A stretch of DNA of 64,000 bases from Pacificimonas flava (GTDB taxonomy: Bacteria > Pseudomonadota > Alphaproteobacteria > Sphingomonadales > Sphingomonadaceae), in contig NZ_AMRV01000009.1 of assembly GCF_000342165.1 (NCBI RefSeq), forward strand, positions 47,925-111,924, read 5' to 3'. Position numbers and translations under genes: made by a program. Under the pieces are notes generated by a model. That model did no database searches, was not told the DNA's origin, and saw nothing but the letters and a program-made list of their open reading frames with translations. This document shows, piece after piece, positions 36,271 through 45,109 of the stretch. Each line of letters opens with the position of its first letter. Positions within the stretch are counted from its first letter, which is position 1.

Positions 36271-37404
36271 ATGGTGAGCGTTCCCGCCACGAGGAAGATT
36301 GCACTGGCCTTGGCATGCACTGCCGCGCTGTCATCCGCCGCCACGGCACAAGAAGCGCTCGGCGCCAATTTCAACGAGCATTTCGAGGACGTGGATTACC
36401 GCGATCTGGAAAGGGCCGATGCGGAATGGGTTCGGCTGTTCCTGCCGATGCCGCAAGTCGACGGCGGCGCCGCTCAACATGGGGCCGTGCGCACCATCCT
36501 CGATGTCGGCGCGCACGGCTATCGGACCATGCTGACGCTGAAATGGCCATATCACCGGAAAGACTTTCCAACAGCCGGCAGCGCGGAGATGCAGCGCGAG
36601 CTGGCGCGCCTCGACGCCGTTCTCCCGCTCGTCATGGGCAAGGTCGACATTCTGGTCGTCGGCAACGAACCCTATATCGAAAGCCGGGAAGAGGATCGCG
36701 ATCTCGACCTGAACGCCTTTTACGAGGCGATGGCCGAGCGCGTGATCGACTATCGGGACGGGCACTGCGCCTCTGATTGCAAGACGCGTCTTTACATGGG
36801 CGCGCTGAACCGGCTCGATCTTGAAAGGAACCGCACGCCGTCCACGGAGCGCTGGATGGCCTTCGTGAAGGCGACGCCGGCGATCGACGGCGTGAACATT
36901 CACCCCCACATTCCCGCGATTGAAGCCTCCAGGCCCTTTCTCGCCTACATCCTGCCGCGCATGCGGCCGGATCAGAAATTCACCGTCACCGAATTTTCGC
37001 TGATCTGGTGGTGGCAGGCGCAGATGAAGGAGCCGGTCTCGCCTGACTATGCCGAAAAGTACGATCTTCCGGCCTCCACGCAGAATTGGGAGGTCATAGA
37101 GGCGGCCCTGAAGGATCCCTTCCCCAAGCAGCAATGGGACGATTTCCTGCGGCTGAGCCCATGGTTCGAGACGCGCAAGCACTACATCCGCAATCAAATG
37201 AAGATTTTCCGCGACACGCGACGCCTCGCGGTCGCCACCTACGGCTTCAAACAGGGCAGTTCCATGTCGGCGAATTTCGGACCGGACAAGACGCCGTGGC
37301 TGCTGAACAGCGTCGTTGCCGGGCGGACCGTCCAGCCCAACCCGGATGGCAGCGACGCCTTCAACTATGCCTGGATCGACGACTTCAAGGCCTTGCAGAA
37401 ATGA
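36271..37404 (+). CDS. Secreted clan GH-A-like glycoside hydrolase of unrecognised family
   Basis: The 377-residue protein has a Sec signal (cleavage about residue 27, TAQEA) and an alternating beta/alpha pattern typical of a TIM barrel: WVRLFLP, RTMLTLKW, VDILVVGNEPYIES, LYMGALN, DGVNIHPH, KFTVTEFS, RLAVATYGF. Glu133 in GNEP at the end of a strand and Glu241 in VTEFS, about 108 residues later, match the acid/base and nucleophile positions of clan GH-A. I cannot place it in a numbered family. The ATG at 36271 has GGGGAGA upstream. It overlaps the next gene by 4 bp (ATGA). Confidence 0.72.
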   Translation: MVSVPATRKIALALACTAALSSAATAQEALGANFNEHFEDVDYRDLERADAEWVRLFLPMPQVDGGAAQHGAVRTILDVGAHGYRTMLTLKWPYHRKDFPTAGSAEMQRELARLDAVLPLVMGKVDILVVGNEPYIESREEDRDLDLNAFYEAMAERVIDYRDGHCASDCKTRLYMGALNRLDLERNRTPSTERWMAFVKATPAIDGVNIHPHIPAIEASRPFLAYILPRMRPDQKFTVTEFSLIWWWQAQMKEPVSPDYAEKYDLPASTQNWEVIEAALKDPFPKQQWDDFLRLSPWFETRKHYIRNQMKIFRDTRRLAVATYGFKQGSSMSANFGPDKTPWLLNSVVAGRTVQPNPDGSDAFNYAWIDDFKALQK

Positions 37405-39329
37405 CCATGCGCAGTTCCCTTTATCTTGCCGCCTCCTACCTCATTGCTTCCTGCCTGATTACCGGCGCCGCCGGCCTTTCGCCCGTCGGGGCGCAGGAGC
37501 AGACGTTCAAGAAGGCGGTCGCCGACGATATTTTTTCAGATCATCCGTCGATGGACCGTAATGCCGTGGTCATGCCGGACGAGGACGCACAGCCCGTAAC
37601 GCCGTTCTTCTCCGAGCGGCCCATCGGCGATGCGTCCCTCGCGCAGCGGGAGGACGGCAGCTGGATCCTGACTGGCACGACGCTGAGGACCGGAACGCGT
37701 CACGGCGTCGAACTGTGGACCTCGCCCGACCGGCAGACATGGAAGAACTGGGGTCCTGCGAAGATCGAGGGCGAAGGCATTGTGCCGGGGGATGTGTCCG
37801 AACGCTATCTCGCCCCCTCGCTCACTGTAGCTGGACCTGCGCTCTACATCGCCTTTTCGGACAAAACCGGCTGCGCCCGCATCGCGGGCGGCATGGCCGC
37901 CGCCCCCGGCGGCGCGTTCGCCGCGTCGCCCTGCCTCGTCGACGGGGCCAGCGACGTTTCCCTGTTCGTCGATGATGACGGCACGGGATATCTGCTTTGG
38001 GGCGGCGGCTCCATCGCCCGGCTCAACGAGGATTTTTCCGCACTCGCCGAAGCGCCGCGCGTCCTGAAGCCCGACCAGGCTCTGTTCGCGGAACATTCAC
38101 CGGTCGGCAAGGACTGGCCGGTGCGCACGCACATCGGCAAGACCGGCGCCGCCATGATCCGCGACGGCGATCGTTACATTCTCGCAGCCAGCGAGGTGAC
38201 CGGCCGCCTGCGCACCGCGACCGACGACCTGTTCCTGGCAGAGGCGCCCACGCCCTACGGCCCGTTCACGATGCGAATGCTGGCGGTGCCGCATGGCGGC
38301 GGCGGCTCCCTCCTGAAGCTGGCAGGCGGCGCGCTTGCAGCGACCTACAACCCTCGCTGCGAGGACGGTTTCGCGATGTTCTGCGAACAGGTCGGGCTGG
38401 TGCCGCTCGAGCGGGCACCGGATGGCCGCCTTCGCCAATCGGCATCCGTCCTGACGGAAGACAGCGCCGTTGCCGGCCGCCGCCCGCTCGTCACCAGCGA
38501 AACCATGCGCGATCCGTCCGTGACGCTAGGCGGCGATGGCTATTATTACCTCGTCGGGACCCTCGACGGCTATGGCTATCACCGGCCGAACGGCGGGGTG
38601 AAGCTGTGGCGTTCCGCCGATCTGGAGACCTGGGAAGAGGTCGGCTTCATTTTCGAGTGGCAGGACATGGGCTATGATTTCGGCGGCAATATCGCCGAAC
38701 TCTGGGCCCCGGAAATCAAGTGGGTCGAGGGCGACAAGACCTTCTATCTCGCCTTCTCGGTGATGGAGCGCGGCGTCGGCGGCAAGACATGGCTGTACCG
38801 CTCCACAAGCGGCAAAGCGGAAGGGCCCTACGTCAACACATCGGGCAGCTATTTCGTCGAAGGCATAGACGGCTTCCCGTTCGAGGATGAGGACGGCCTC
38901 TACTTTCTGTGGGGCGGCGGCAGCATCGGCCGCCTGAACGCAAAACGAGACGGGTTCGACGGTGCGGTGCGAAAGCTCGTCGACCTAGACGGCGATGCCG
39001 TCGGCTATGAAGGCAACGGCCTGATCAGGGTCGATGGGATCTACTTCCTGACAGGGGCGGAATGGCACGGCCCGCTCCGCACCCACGGCACCTATGACAT
39101 GATGTACGGGACATCGACGTCGTTATTCGGACCCTACAGCCAGCGCCGGCTCGGCGCGCCGCATGGCGGCCATGGTACGGCCTTCCGCGATCGGGACGGG
39201 CAGTTCTGGTATACAATGTTCGGGAATGATCCGACGGCACCATGGCGCATGCACTTCGGCCTCGTGCCCATTGATATCGGTGATCCGACCTCCATCGGTG
39301 TGCCGCGTTTGGGGGATGCGCGGCACTGA
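37401..39329 (+). CDS. Secreted protein with two tandem GH43-like five-bladed propellers (paralogue 2)
   Basis: The 642-residue product, translationally coupled to the gene before it, has a signal peptide (cleavage about residue 31) and aligns end to end with the product of 32518-34512. Both begin the mature protein with DDIF-x-DHPSMDRNA, and the C-terminal halves are especially alike. Domain 2 keeps Asp371 (MRDPSV), Asp490 (IDGFPFED), Glu537 (GYEGNG) and LWAPEIKW. In domain 1, Asp77 and Asp185 are present, but the position of Glu269 in paralogue 1 is Lys247, so this domain is probably not catalytic and may bind sugar instead. Confidence 0.8.
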   Translation: MTMRSSLYLAASYLIASCLITGAAGLSPVGAQEQTFKKAVADDIFSDHPSMDRNAVVMPDEDAQPVTPFFSERPIGDASLAQREDGSWILTGTTLRTGTRHGVELWTSPDRQTWKNWGPAKIEGEGIVPGDVSERYLAPSLTVAGPALYIAFSDKTGCARIAGGMAAAPGGAFAASPCLVDGASDVSLFVDDDGTGYLLWGGGSIARLNEDFSALAEAPRVLKPDQALFAEHSPVGKDWPVRTHIGKTGAAMIRDGDRYILAASEVTGRLRTATDDLFLAEAPTPYGPFTMRMLAVPHGGGGSLLKLAGGALAATYNPRCEDGFAMFCEQVGLVPLERAPDGRLRQSASVLTEDSAVAGRRPLVTSETMRDPSVTLGGDGYYYLVGTLDGYGYHRPNGGVKLWRSADLETWEEVGFIFEWQDMGYDFGGNIAELWAPEIKWVEGDKTFYLAFSVMERGVGGKTWLYRSTSGKAEGPYVNTSGSYFVEGIDGFPFEDEDGLYFLWGGGSIGRLNAKRDGFDGAVRKLVDLDGDAVGYEGNGLIRVDGIYFLTGAEWHGPLRTHGTYDMMYGTSTSLFGPYSQRRLGAPHGGHGTAFRDRDGQFWYTMFGNDPTAPWRMHFGLVPIDIGDPTSIGVPRLGDARH

Positions 39330-39330
39330 C

Positions 39331-39507
39331 GGGGGGGGGCTTGTTCCGCGTCCGCCGCTTTGATCCGTCGGGACGGTTCATTGTTTCAGCGGATGTGTCG
39401 CCCATTGGCCACGCCCAGTTCGTAATTATCTTATTTATCCTTTTTATCTTTACGAAGTGGAGTGAGACTCGCTATCGCGGCGCGCGAGAACACCGGGTGT
39501 TTCCCGG
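39331..39507 (+). promoter_or_regulatory. Upstream region of the TonB receptor: G9 tract, AT-rich block and palindromes
   Basis: The 201 bases before the receptor contain a run of nine G residues (39331-39339) immediately after the preceding stop codon. There is also an AT-rich block (about 39422-39455, with TTATTTATC as in the sulfatase promoter region) and a palindrome AACACC-G-GGTGTT at 39489-39501 overlapped by CCGGG-TGTTT-CCCGG (39493-39507). These sit 25-40 bases before the start codon. An operator role is inference. Confidence 0.4.
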
Positions 39508-39530
39508 TAAGATCCATGGGGAGTATTATT

Positions 39531-42344
39531 ATGACATGGCGCGCATTCGTGCTCGGTACCGTTTCGGCATTCACTCTTACGTCGGCAGCGTCGGCGCAGC
39601 AGGCAGCGCCCCAGCCGCTGCCGGAGGAACAAGAAGAGACGCCCTCTGACGTCGGAACGGTTCCTGCCGATAATCAGCAGCCTTCGGCGCAGCAGCCGAT
39701 CGTCATCACGGGCATTCGCAGTTCGCTGGAGCGCGCGGCGGAGATCAAGCAGAATGCCGATCAGGTGGTCGATTCGATCATCGCGGACGACATCGGCAAG
39801 TTCCCGGACCCGACAACGGCCGCCGCGCTGCAGCGCGTGCCCGGCGTGCAGGTCACCGTCGGCGGCAATAACGAGATCACCGGCGTCCTTATCCGCGGTC
39901 TCAGCGACATTCTGACGACGGTGGACGGGCGCGAGCTGTTCTCGACCGCCGGCCGCACCTTCGAATTTCAGGACCTGCCGGCCGAGGCGCTGGCGCGCGT
40001 CGACGTCATCAAGTCCTCGACCGCCGATCTGATCGAAGGCGGCATTGCCGGCATCACCGACCTGCAGCTGAACAAGGCGTTCGATTTTCAGGACCCGACC
40101 GTCGTCGTCACGGCGCGCGGCAATCATGCCTCGAACACCGACACGATCACGCCGCAGCTCGGCTTCCTGGCGACCGACACCTGGGAAACCGGCATCGGCG
40201 ACATCGGCGCGCTGATCAACGTCACCTGGTCGCGCACCGACTATAACCGGCCCTATTTCTTCCTTGCGGAGCGTCGCAGCGGCACATTCAGACTCGAAAC
40301 ACCCGGCGTGGCGCTGCCGAACGCGACCGGCGGCCTGAACGAATACGGCGATTACGAGCGTCCGCAAGCCAATGCCTCGCTGCAATGGCAGGCATCGCCG
40401 GACCTCGAAATCTACGCCGACGGCCTGTTCACGGGCTTCCGCTCGGAAAACCAGTCGGTTTTCGTTTCGACGCAGTATTTCAATCCCGGCACTGAGGTGT
40501 CCAACATCGTCACCGACGACAATTGCTTCACCTCCCGCGTCAACAATGCTGGTTTCAACGCCCGCGTCATCCAGAACCCGAACGTGAATGGCGGCGAGCC
40601 CTATCTTGAGGATTACACCGTTCAGACCCTCTGCAACGTCACCTCGGCGACGTTCAGCAACGCGACGGGCATGACCAGCACGCAGTCGCGCACGGCAGAG
40701 ACCAACAATTATCTGGGCGCTCTCGGCTTCCGCTATGAGAAGGACGCCTTCAAGCTGGACGGCGACTTCTCGTACCAGGATTCAACCTATACGAACGAGA
40801 CGTTCATCGTCGACATCGGCAAGCGGATCGAGGAAATCCAGATCGTCACGAACGATGGCAATGGCGGCCGTTACTTCCAGCCCGGCAATCCGCTCTACAA
40901 TCCGGACGGGTTCTTCTTCCGCAACGGCCTCAATCAGAACTTCACGCGCAGCACCGGCGACATGCTTGCCGCGCAGCTGGACGCCGAATATGAAATCGGC
41001 GGCATCATTGACCGAATCCAGATCGGCGGCCGCTTTGCGGATCGCTCGGCCCGCTCCGATCAGGCGCTTCTGAACATTGCTGCGCCGGGCGGCGATCTCA
41101 ACACGCCCATCAGCGATGCGACGGGTCTTCCGAGCGACTTCCTGGTGACGACGCCGGGCATTCCGCGGCAGAACAACGGTGCGCCGGTGCTGACCCCGAA
41201 CCCGGATTATCTGCGCTCCGATGAGGGCCGCGACTATCTGCGCGGCTTCTACGGCCTGCCGCTCGGCGATCCGGAATATCAGGCCGAGCGCCGCTTCGAC
41301 GCGCAGGAAAAAACCTATGCCGCCTATATTCAGGCTGCCTACGATATTCCGCTGGGCGATACGATCAACATCGACGGCCTGATCGGCGTGCGTCCCACCC
41401 GCACCGAGCGCACCATTGCCGGCGCGGGCCTCGTCGACGGCGTACCGGTGCCGGTGGAATCCTCCACGACCGACACCGACGTGCTGCCGAACGCCAGCGC
41501 GCGTATCGACTTCGGCGGCGGTCTGCAGGCGCGCGCCAATTACAGCAAGACGATCCGCCGGCCGGGATTTGGTTCGCTGAATCCGGGTATCAACTACGTG
41601 CTGGCAACCAACCCGAACGTCATCAATTCGGGCTCGGCTGGCAATCCGGATCTGCGTCCGCAGAAGTCCGACAGCTATGACGCCACCCTGGAGTATTACT
41701 TCCAGAACGGCTTCCTCGCCGTCGCCGCCTTCTACCGCGAAATCAGCGACCGGATTATCACATCCGCAAGCGCCGAGGTGATCGATGGCAATACCTACAA
41801 CATCTCGCGTCCGCGCAACCTGGGCGCGGCGGAGCTGAAGGGTGTCGAGGTCAGCGGCCAGACCTTCTTCGACTTCCTGCCCGGCGCGCTCTCCGGCTTC
41901 GGCGTGTTCGGCAACTATACGCTCGTCGACAGCGAGGTGACGGCCGAGGACGACAATCTGTTCGGAGAGACGCTGCAGGGCGTGTCGAAACACAATTTCA
42001 ACGCTGGCCTCCTCTACGAGAAGTTCGGCCTGTCGACCCGCCTCGTCTACACCTACCGCTCGCGCTACTATGATGGCGACGCCACCGGCCTGAACGTCGT
42101 GCGCCCAGTCGATGCCGACCGCATCGAGGAGGTCTACACACCGAACGTCCTCAACTATGTGCGCCCCGGCGGCCGTCTCGACCTCAGCATCGCCTATGAC
42201 CTCAACGAGGATATTCGTCTGACGGTCGGCGGCACCAACATCCTGCGCAACAAGTACAAGAGCTACTTTCAGCAGTCCTATCGTGGCCGGGACGTCCGCT
42301 ACGACGATTCCATCTACACCTTCGGTATCCGCGCGAAGTTCTAG
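39531..42344 (+). CDS. TonB-dependent outer-membrane receptor
   Basis: This is a 937-residue energy-coupled outer-membrane transporter. It has a signal peptide (ending about residue 23, ASAQQ), a linker, a possible TonB box region (IVITGIRSS), the plug domain (about 55-180; IADDIGKFPDPTTAAALQRVPGVQV split across the TonB plug core, VLIRGLSD, VDVIKSSTADLIEGG) and a long beta-barrel ending IYTFGIRAKF with a C-terminal Phe. It matches the Caulobacter-type receptors used for oligosaccharide uptake. GGGGAG lies 8 bases before the ATG. Its position after sulfatase and glycosidase genes suggests import of their products or substrate. Confidence 0.93.
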   Translation: MTWRAFVLGTVSAFTLTSAASAQQAAPQPLPEEQEETPSDVGTVPADNQQPSAQQPIVITGIRSSLERAAEIKQNADQVVDSIIADDIGKFPDPTTAAALQRVPGVQVTVGGNNEITGVLIRGLSDILTTVDGRELFSTAGRTFEFQDLPAEALARVDVIKSSTADLIEGGIAGITDLQLNKAFDFQDPTVVVTARGNHASNTDTITPQLGFLATDTWETGIGDIGALINVTWSRTDYNRPYFFLAERRSGTFRLETPGVALPNATGGLNEYGDYERPQANASLQWQASPDLEIYADGLFTGFRSENQSVFVSTQYFNPGTEVSNIVTDDNCFTSRVNNAGFNARVIQNPNVNGGEPYLEDYTVQTLCNVTSATFSNATGMTSTQSRTAETNNYLGALGFRYEKDAFKLDGDFSYQDSTYTNETFIVDIGKRIEEIQIVTNDGNGGRYFQPGNPLYNPDGFFFRNGLNQNFTRSTGDMLAAQLDAEYEIGGIIDRIQIGGRFADRSARSDQALLNIAAPGGDLNTPISDATGLPSDFLVTTPGIPRQNNGAPVLTPNPDYLRSDEGRDYLRGFYGLPLGDPEYQAERRFDAQEKTYAAYIQAAYDIPLGDTINIDGLIGVRPTRTERTIAGAGLVDGVPVPVESSTTDTDVLPNASARIDFGGGLQARANYSKTIRRPGFGSLNPGINYVLATNPNVINSGSAGNPDLRPQKSDSYDATLEYYFQNGFLAVAAFYREISDRIITSASAEVIDGNTYNISRPRNLGAAELKGVEVSGQTFFDFLPGALSGFGVFGNYTLVDSEVTAEDDNLFGETLQGVSKHNFNAGLLYEKFGLSTRLVYTYRSRYYDGDATGLNVVRPVDADRIEEVYTPNVLNYVRPGGRLDLSIAYDLNEDIRLTVGGTNILRNKYKSYFQQSYRGRDVRYDDSIYTFGIRAKF

Positions 42345-42363
42345 CACGGACCTGATTTTTAAG

Positions 42364-42400
42364 AGGCGTCGGCCCCCTTATGTGGGGTCCGGCGCCTTTT
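42364..42400 (+). terminator. Terminator after the TonB receptor
   Basis: AGGCGTCGGCCCC (42364-42376) pairs, with one mismatch and G-U pairs, with GGGGTCCGGCGCC (42384-42396), followed by TTTT. It lies 20 bases after the stop codon and probably ends the plus-strand carbohydrate operon. Confidence 0.8.
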
Positions 42401-42496
42401 CTTATGACGGCAGCTCCTGAACCCAAAACCGCGGGCGCTTGCCCTGCCGGCAATAGGGTGCAAAGAGATTCCTCCTTATGGGATAGGGAGTTGGTC

Positions 42497-42958
42497 TTGC
42501 TCACAATCATGATTGCCGCTGTCGCCGCTCAGCTATCAATGTCCGCCCCATGGGCGGAATTCAGCCGCTCCGGAGCGCTGAACCACGTCGACGAAACCGT
42601 AGAGATCAGCACGCAAGGTGGAAGATCGGAGAGGGGTCCGATCTACGAGCTTCGCTACACGACCGAGCGTTTGGACAGCGCTCCGGAAACCCGCTCGACC
42701 GACAGTGGTGCCTGCCCCGCCGCTCGCACCGTCGTAGAAAGCATGCGGGACATCGATACGCCCTCTCCCGCACCCTATGGCATTAACGGCAAGACTGCCG
42801 GAATCGTGCTCGACGGCGCCAGCTATCGCCTTCGCGTGCCCTCCTCGTACAAGACGGGGGACCTGACGATGACGTCCAATGCCGATACGCCGCTCGCGGA
42901 GTGGATAGACGCCTCCTTCGAGAGCTTTGCCTCCTGCTGGAAAGCCGAGCCCCGCTAA
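42497..42958 (+). CDS. Small exported protein of unknown function
   Basis: I do not recognise this product. From TTG 42497, which has AGGGAG just upstream, it is about 153 residues with a weak signal-like start (LTIMIAAVAAQLSMSAPWA); ATG 42509 is an alternative. The body has two cysteines (SGACPAA, FASCWKAE) about 75 residues apart that could form a disulfide. It lies downstream of the receptor terminator and convergent with the histidine kinase gene, so it need not belong to the carbohydrate locus. Confidence 0.55.
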   Translation: MLTIMIAAVAAQLSMSAPWAEFSRSGALNHVDETVEISTQGGRSERGPIYELRYTTERLDSAPETRSTDSGACPAARTVVESMRDIDTPSPAPYGINGKTAGIVLDGASYRLRVPSSYKTGDLTMTSNADTPLAEWIDASFESFASCWKAEPR

Positions 42959-42989
42959 AGACCGGTTCGATTGCCCAGGGCCACCGGCT

Positions 42990-44426
42990 CTACTGCCGGG
43001 CGCGGGGAAGGATCAGACGGACGGTGAGGCCGCCGAGGTCTTCGCTTTCGCCAAGTTCGATCCGGCCGCTGTAGATTTCCGCGACGTCCTTGACGATCGC
43101 GAGGCCAAGCCCGGTTCCCGGCTTGTCCGTGTCGAGCCGTGTGCCGCGCTGAAAAATACGCGCCCGGGCGGTCTCTGGAATGCCGCGACCATCATCCTCA
43201 ACGTCGATGAAGAAATGTCCGGTGCCGGCGGCGCCGACCGTGACGAACACCCGGCCGCCGCCATATTTCGCGGCATTGTCGAGAAGGTTGCCGGCCATCT
43301 CCTCAAGGTCCTGGCTTTCGCCCAGAAACTGTATGTCCCGTTCGCCGTCGAGGTCGATGGTGACGGCGCCGGGATACATGCGCTCCACAGTGCGGCGCAG
43401 CGCCTCCAGGCTGGGCCAGACGGCGCTGCGCATGTTCAGCGCACCGCGGCGACCGAGCGCGCGGGCCCGGGCCAGGTGATGATCGACATGGCGGCGCATG
43501 GAGGCCGTCTGCCGCCGCACCGTTTCGGCAAGCGGCGAGGCCTGCCCCTCGCTTTCGTTCATCAGCACGGTCATGGGGGTCTTCAGCGCATGGGCGAGGT
43601 TGCCGGCGTGACGCCGCGCGGATTCCGCCTGACTTTCCGCCTGTGCCAGCAGCGCGTTGATTTCCACCATCAGGGGGGCAACCTCCCGAACGAAATCGGT
43701 CGAAACGCGCTGCGCCCGCCCGGCGCGGACGGCCCCCACCTCCTGCCCCACCCGCCGGAGTGGCAACAGGCCGTAGGTCGCCTGCAGCGCCGCGAGGACG
43801 ATCAGCACCAGGCCAAGGACACCCAGCGACCAAAAGACGGTCTTGCTGACCCGGCGCAGCTGCGCATCGAGAGCCGTGCGGTTCTGGCCGACCTGAAACT
43901 GGAATACCGTTCTGCTGCCGGGCAGCGTGGCGTCGAGCTGGGCGATACGCAACGGCTCGTCGCCGAACTGCTGATCATAGAACAACGTCTGGTCGGTGCC
44001 GGCCGGTGCGACGTCGAGGGCACGGTCCCAGAGAGAGCGGGAGCGATAGGGTGGCTGCCCGGTCCTCGACACCTGCCAGTAAAGACCCGACAGGGGCTCC
44101 AGGAATCGCTGCTCCGCCCAGTCACGGCTGAACCGAACCTCCCCTCGCGCGGACAGTTCGCTGCTGGCGATCATGGCCTGCAGCCGCTCTTCGAGCTGAT
44201 TGTCGAACTGATCGGCAACGATGCCGCTGACGGTGCGGTCGAGGAAGAAGCCGCCGACGATCAGGGAAAAGGCGATCCACATCGCCGCGACCGCAAGCAT
44301 GCGGCGCGCCAGCGTGCGCGGACCGAAGCGGCGCCCGACCCGCGCGAACAGGCCGCGCTGCGGCCCATCCTCCCCCGCGGGAACGTCAGGCGGGGCGGTT
44401 TTCGGGATCGTCGAGCGTGTAGCCAA
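42990..44426 (-). CDS. Membrane sensor histidine kinase
   Basis: The 478-residue kinase has two transmembrane segments (about 43-62 and 197-219) bracketing a periplasmic sensor of about 135 residues, a HAMP-like linker, a dimerisation domain with His279 in LAHALKTP (the HALKTP H-box of the PhoQ-like group) and a HATPase domain with NLLDNAAKYG, DDGRGIP and GTGLGLAIVKD. Its start overlaps the end of the response regulator gene by 41 bases; an internal Met43 is possible. It forms an operon with the upstream regulator and PepSY genes. Confidence 0.92.
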   Translation of the reverse strand: MATRSTIPKTAPPDVPAGEDGPQRGLFARVGRRFGPRTLARRMLAVAAMWIAFSLIVGGFFLDRTVSGIVADQFDNQLEERLQAMIASSELSARGEVRFSRDWAEQRFLEPLSGLYWQVSRTGQPPYRSRSLWDRALDVAPAGTDQTLFYDQQFGDEPLRIAQLDATLPGSRTVFQFQVGQNRTALDAQLRRVSKTVFWSLGVLGLVLIVLAALQATYGLLPLRRVGQEVGAVRAGRAQRVSTDFVREVAPLMVEINALLAQAESQAESARRHAGNLAHALKTPMTVLMNESEGQASPLAETVRRQTASMRRHVDHHLARARALGRRGALNMRSAVWPSLEALRRTVERMYPGAVTIDLDGERDIQFLGESQDLEEMAGNLLDNAAKYGGGRVFVTVGAAGTGHFFIDVEDDGRGIPETARARIFQRGTRLDTDKPGTGLGLAIVKDVAEIYSGRIELGESEDLGGLTVRLILPRARQ

Positions 44427-45060
44427 GGCCGCGAATCGTTTCGATCAGCTCTGCACCGAGTTTCTTGCGAATACGCGTGATGAAAACCTCGATCGTATTG
44501 GAATCGCGGTCGAAGTCCTGATCGTAAATATGCTCGATCAGCTCGGTCCGGCTGACGACCTTGCCCTTGTGATGCATAAGATAGCTCAGCAGCTTATATT
44601 CCTGCGCGGTCAGGCGGACCGGCTGACCGCCGCGCGTTACGCGGCCGGAGCGCGTGTCGAGCCGCACGTCTCCCGCCGTCAGTTCGGAAGACGCGAGACC
44701 GGCGGAGCGGCGAATGAGCGCGCGCAGCCGCGCGATCAGCTCCTCCATCTTGAAGGGTTTGCCGAGATAGTCGTCAGCGCCGGAATCGAGGCCGGCCACC
44801 TTGTCGGACCAGCTGTCCCGCGCGGTCAGCACCAGCACGGGCATGGTCACACCCGCCTTTCGCCACTTGTCGAGAATCGTCAGCCCGTCCATCTCCGGCA
44901 GGCCGAGATCGAGGATGGCGGCGTCATAGCTTTCCTCCGCGCCCATGAAATGACCGTCCTCCCCATCCGTGGCGAGGTCGACGGCATAGCCGTTCGCTTC
45001 CAGGGTTTCCTTCAGCTGCTCGCCAAGGGTCGGTTCGTCTTCCACGATAAGGAGGCGCAT
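44386..45060 (-). CDS. OmpR/PhoP-family response regulator
   Basis: The 224-residue regulator has a receiver domain with phospho-acceptor Asp51 (AILDLGLPE), the conserved Lys in DYLGKPF and a winged-helix DNA-binding domain (LTAQEYKLLSYLMHHKGKVVS split by the recognition region NTIEVFITRIRKKLG). It is typical of PhoP/QseB-like regulators. It lies between a PepSY protein gene and its cognate kinase, all on the minus strand. Confidence 0.94.
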   Translation of the reverse strand: MRLLIVEDEPTLGEQLKETLEANGYAVDLATDGEDGHFMGAEESYDAAILDLGLPEMDGLTILDKWRKAGVTMPVLVLTARDSWSDKVAGLDSGADDYLGKPFKMEELIARLRALIRRSAGLASSELTAGDVRLDTRSGRVTRGGQPVRLTAQEYKLLSYLMHHKGKVVSRTELIEHIYDQDFDRDSNTIEVFITRIRKKLGAELIETIRGLGYTLDDPENRPA

Positions 45061-45109
45061 GGGGTCTGCCCTTCTTCTGTCGGCCGGTGCGGCGGACGCG
45101 TGTCCCCCG

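Noticed and set aside
40782..42347. Minus-strand 521-residue open frame
   Set aside because: Complement of the TonB receptor barrel; composition is a mirror of the sense codons, no domain seen.
42927..44480. Plus-strand 517-residue open frame
   Set aside because: Antisense to the histidine kinase, which has all expected motifs.
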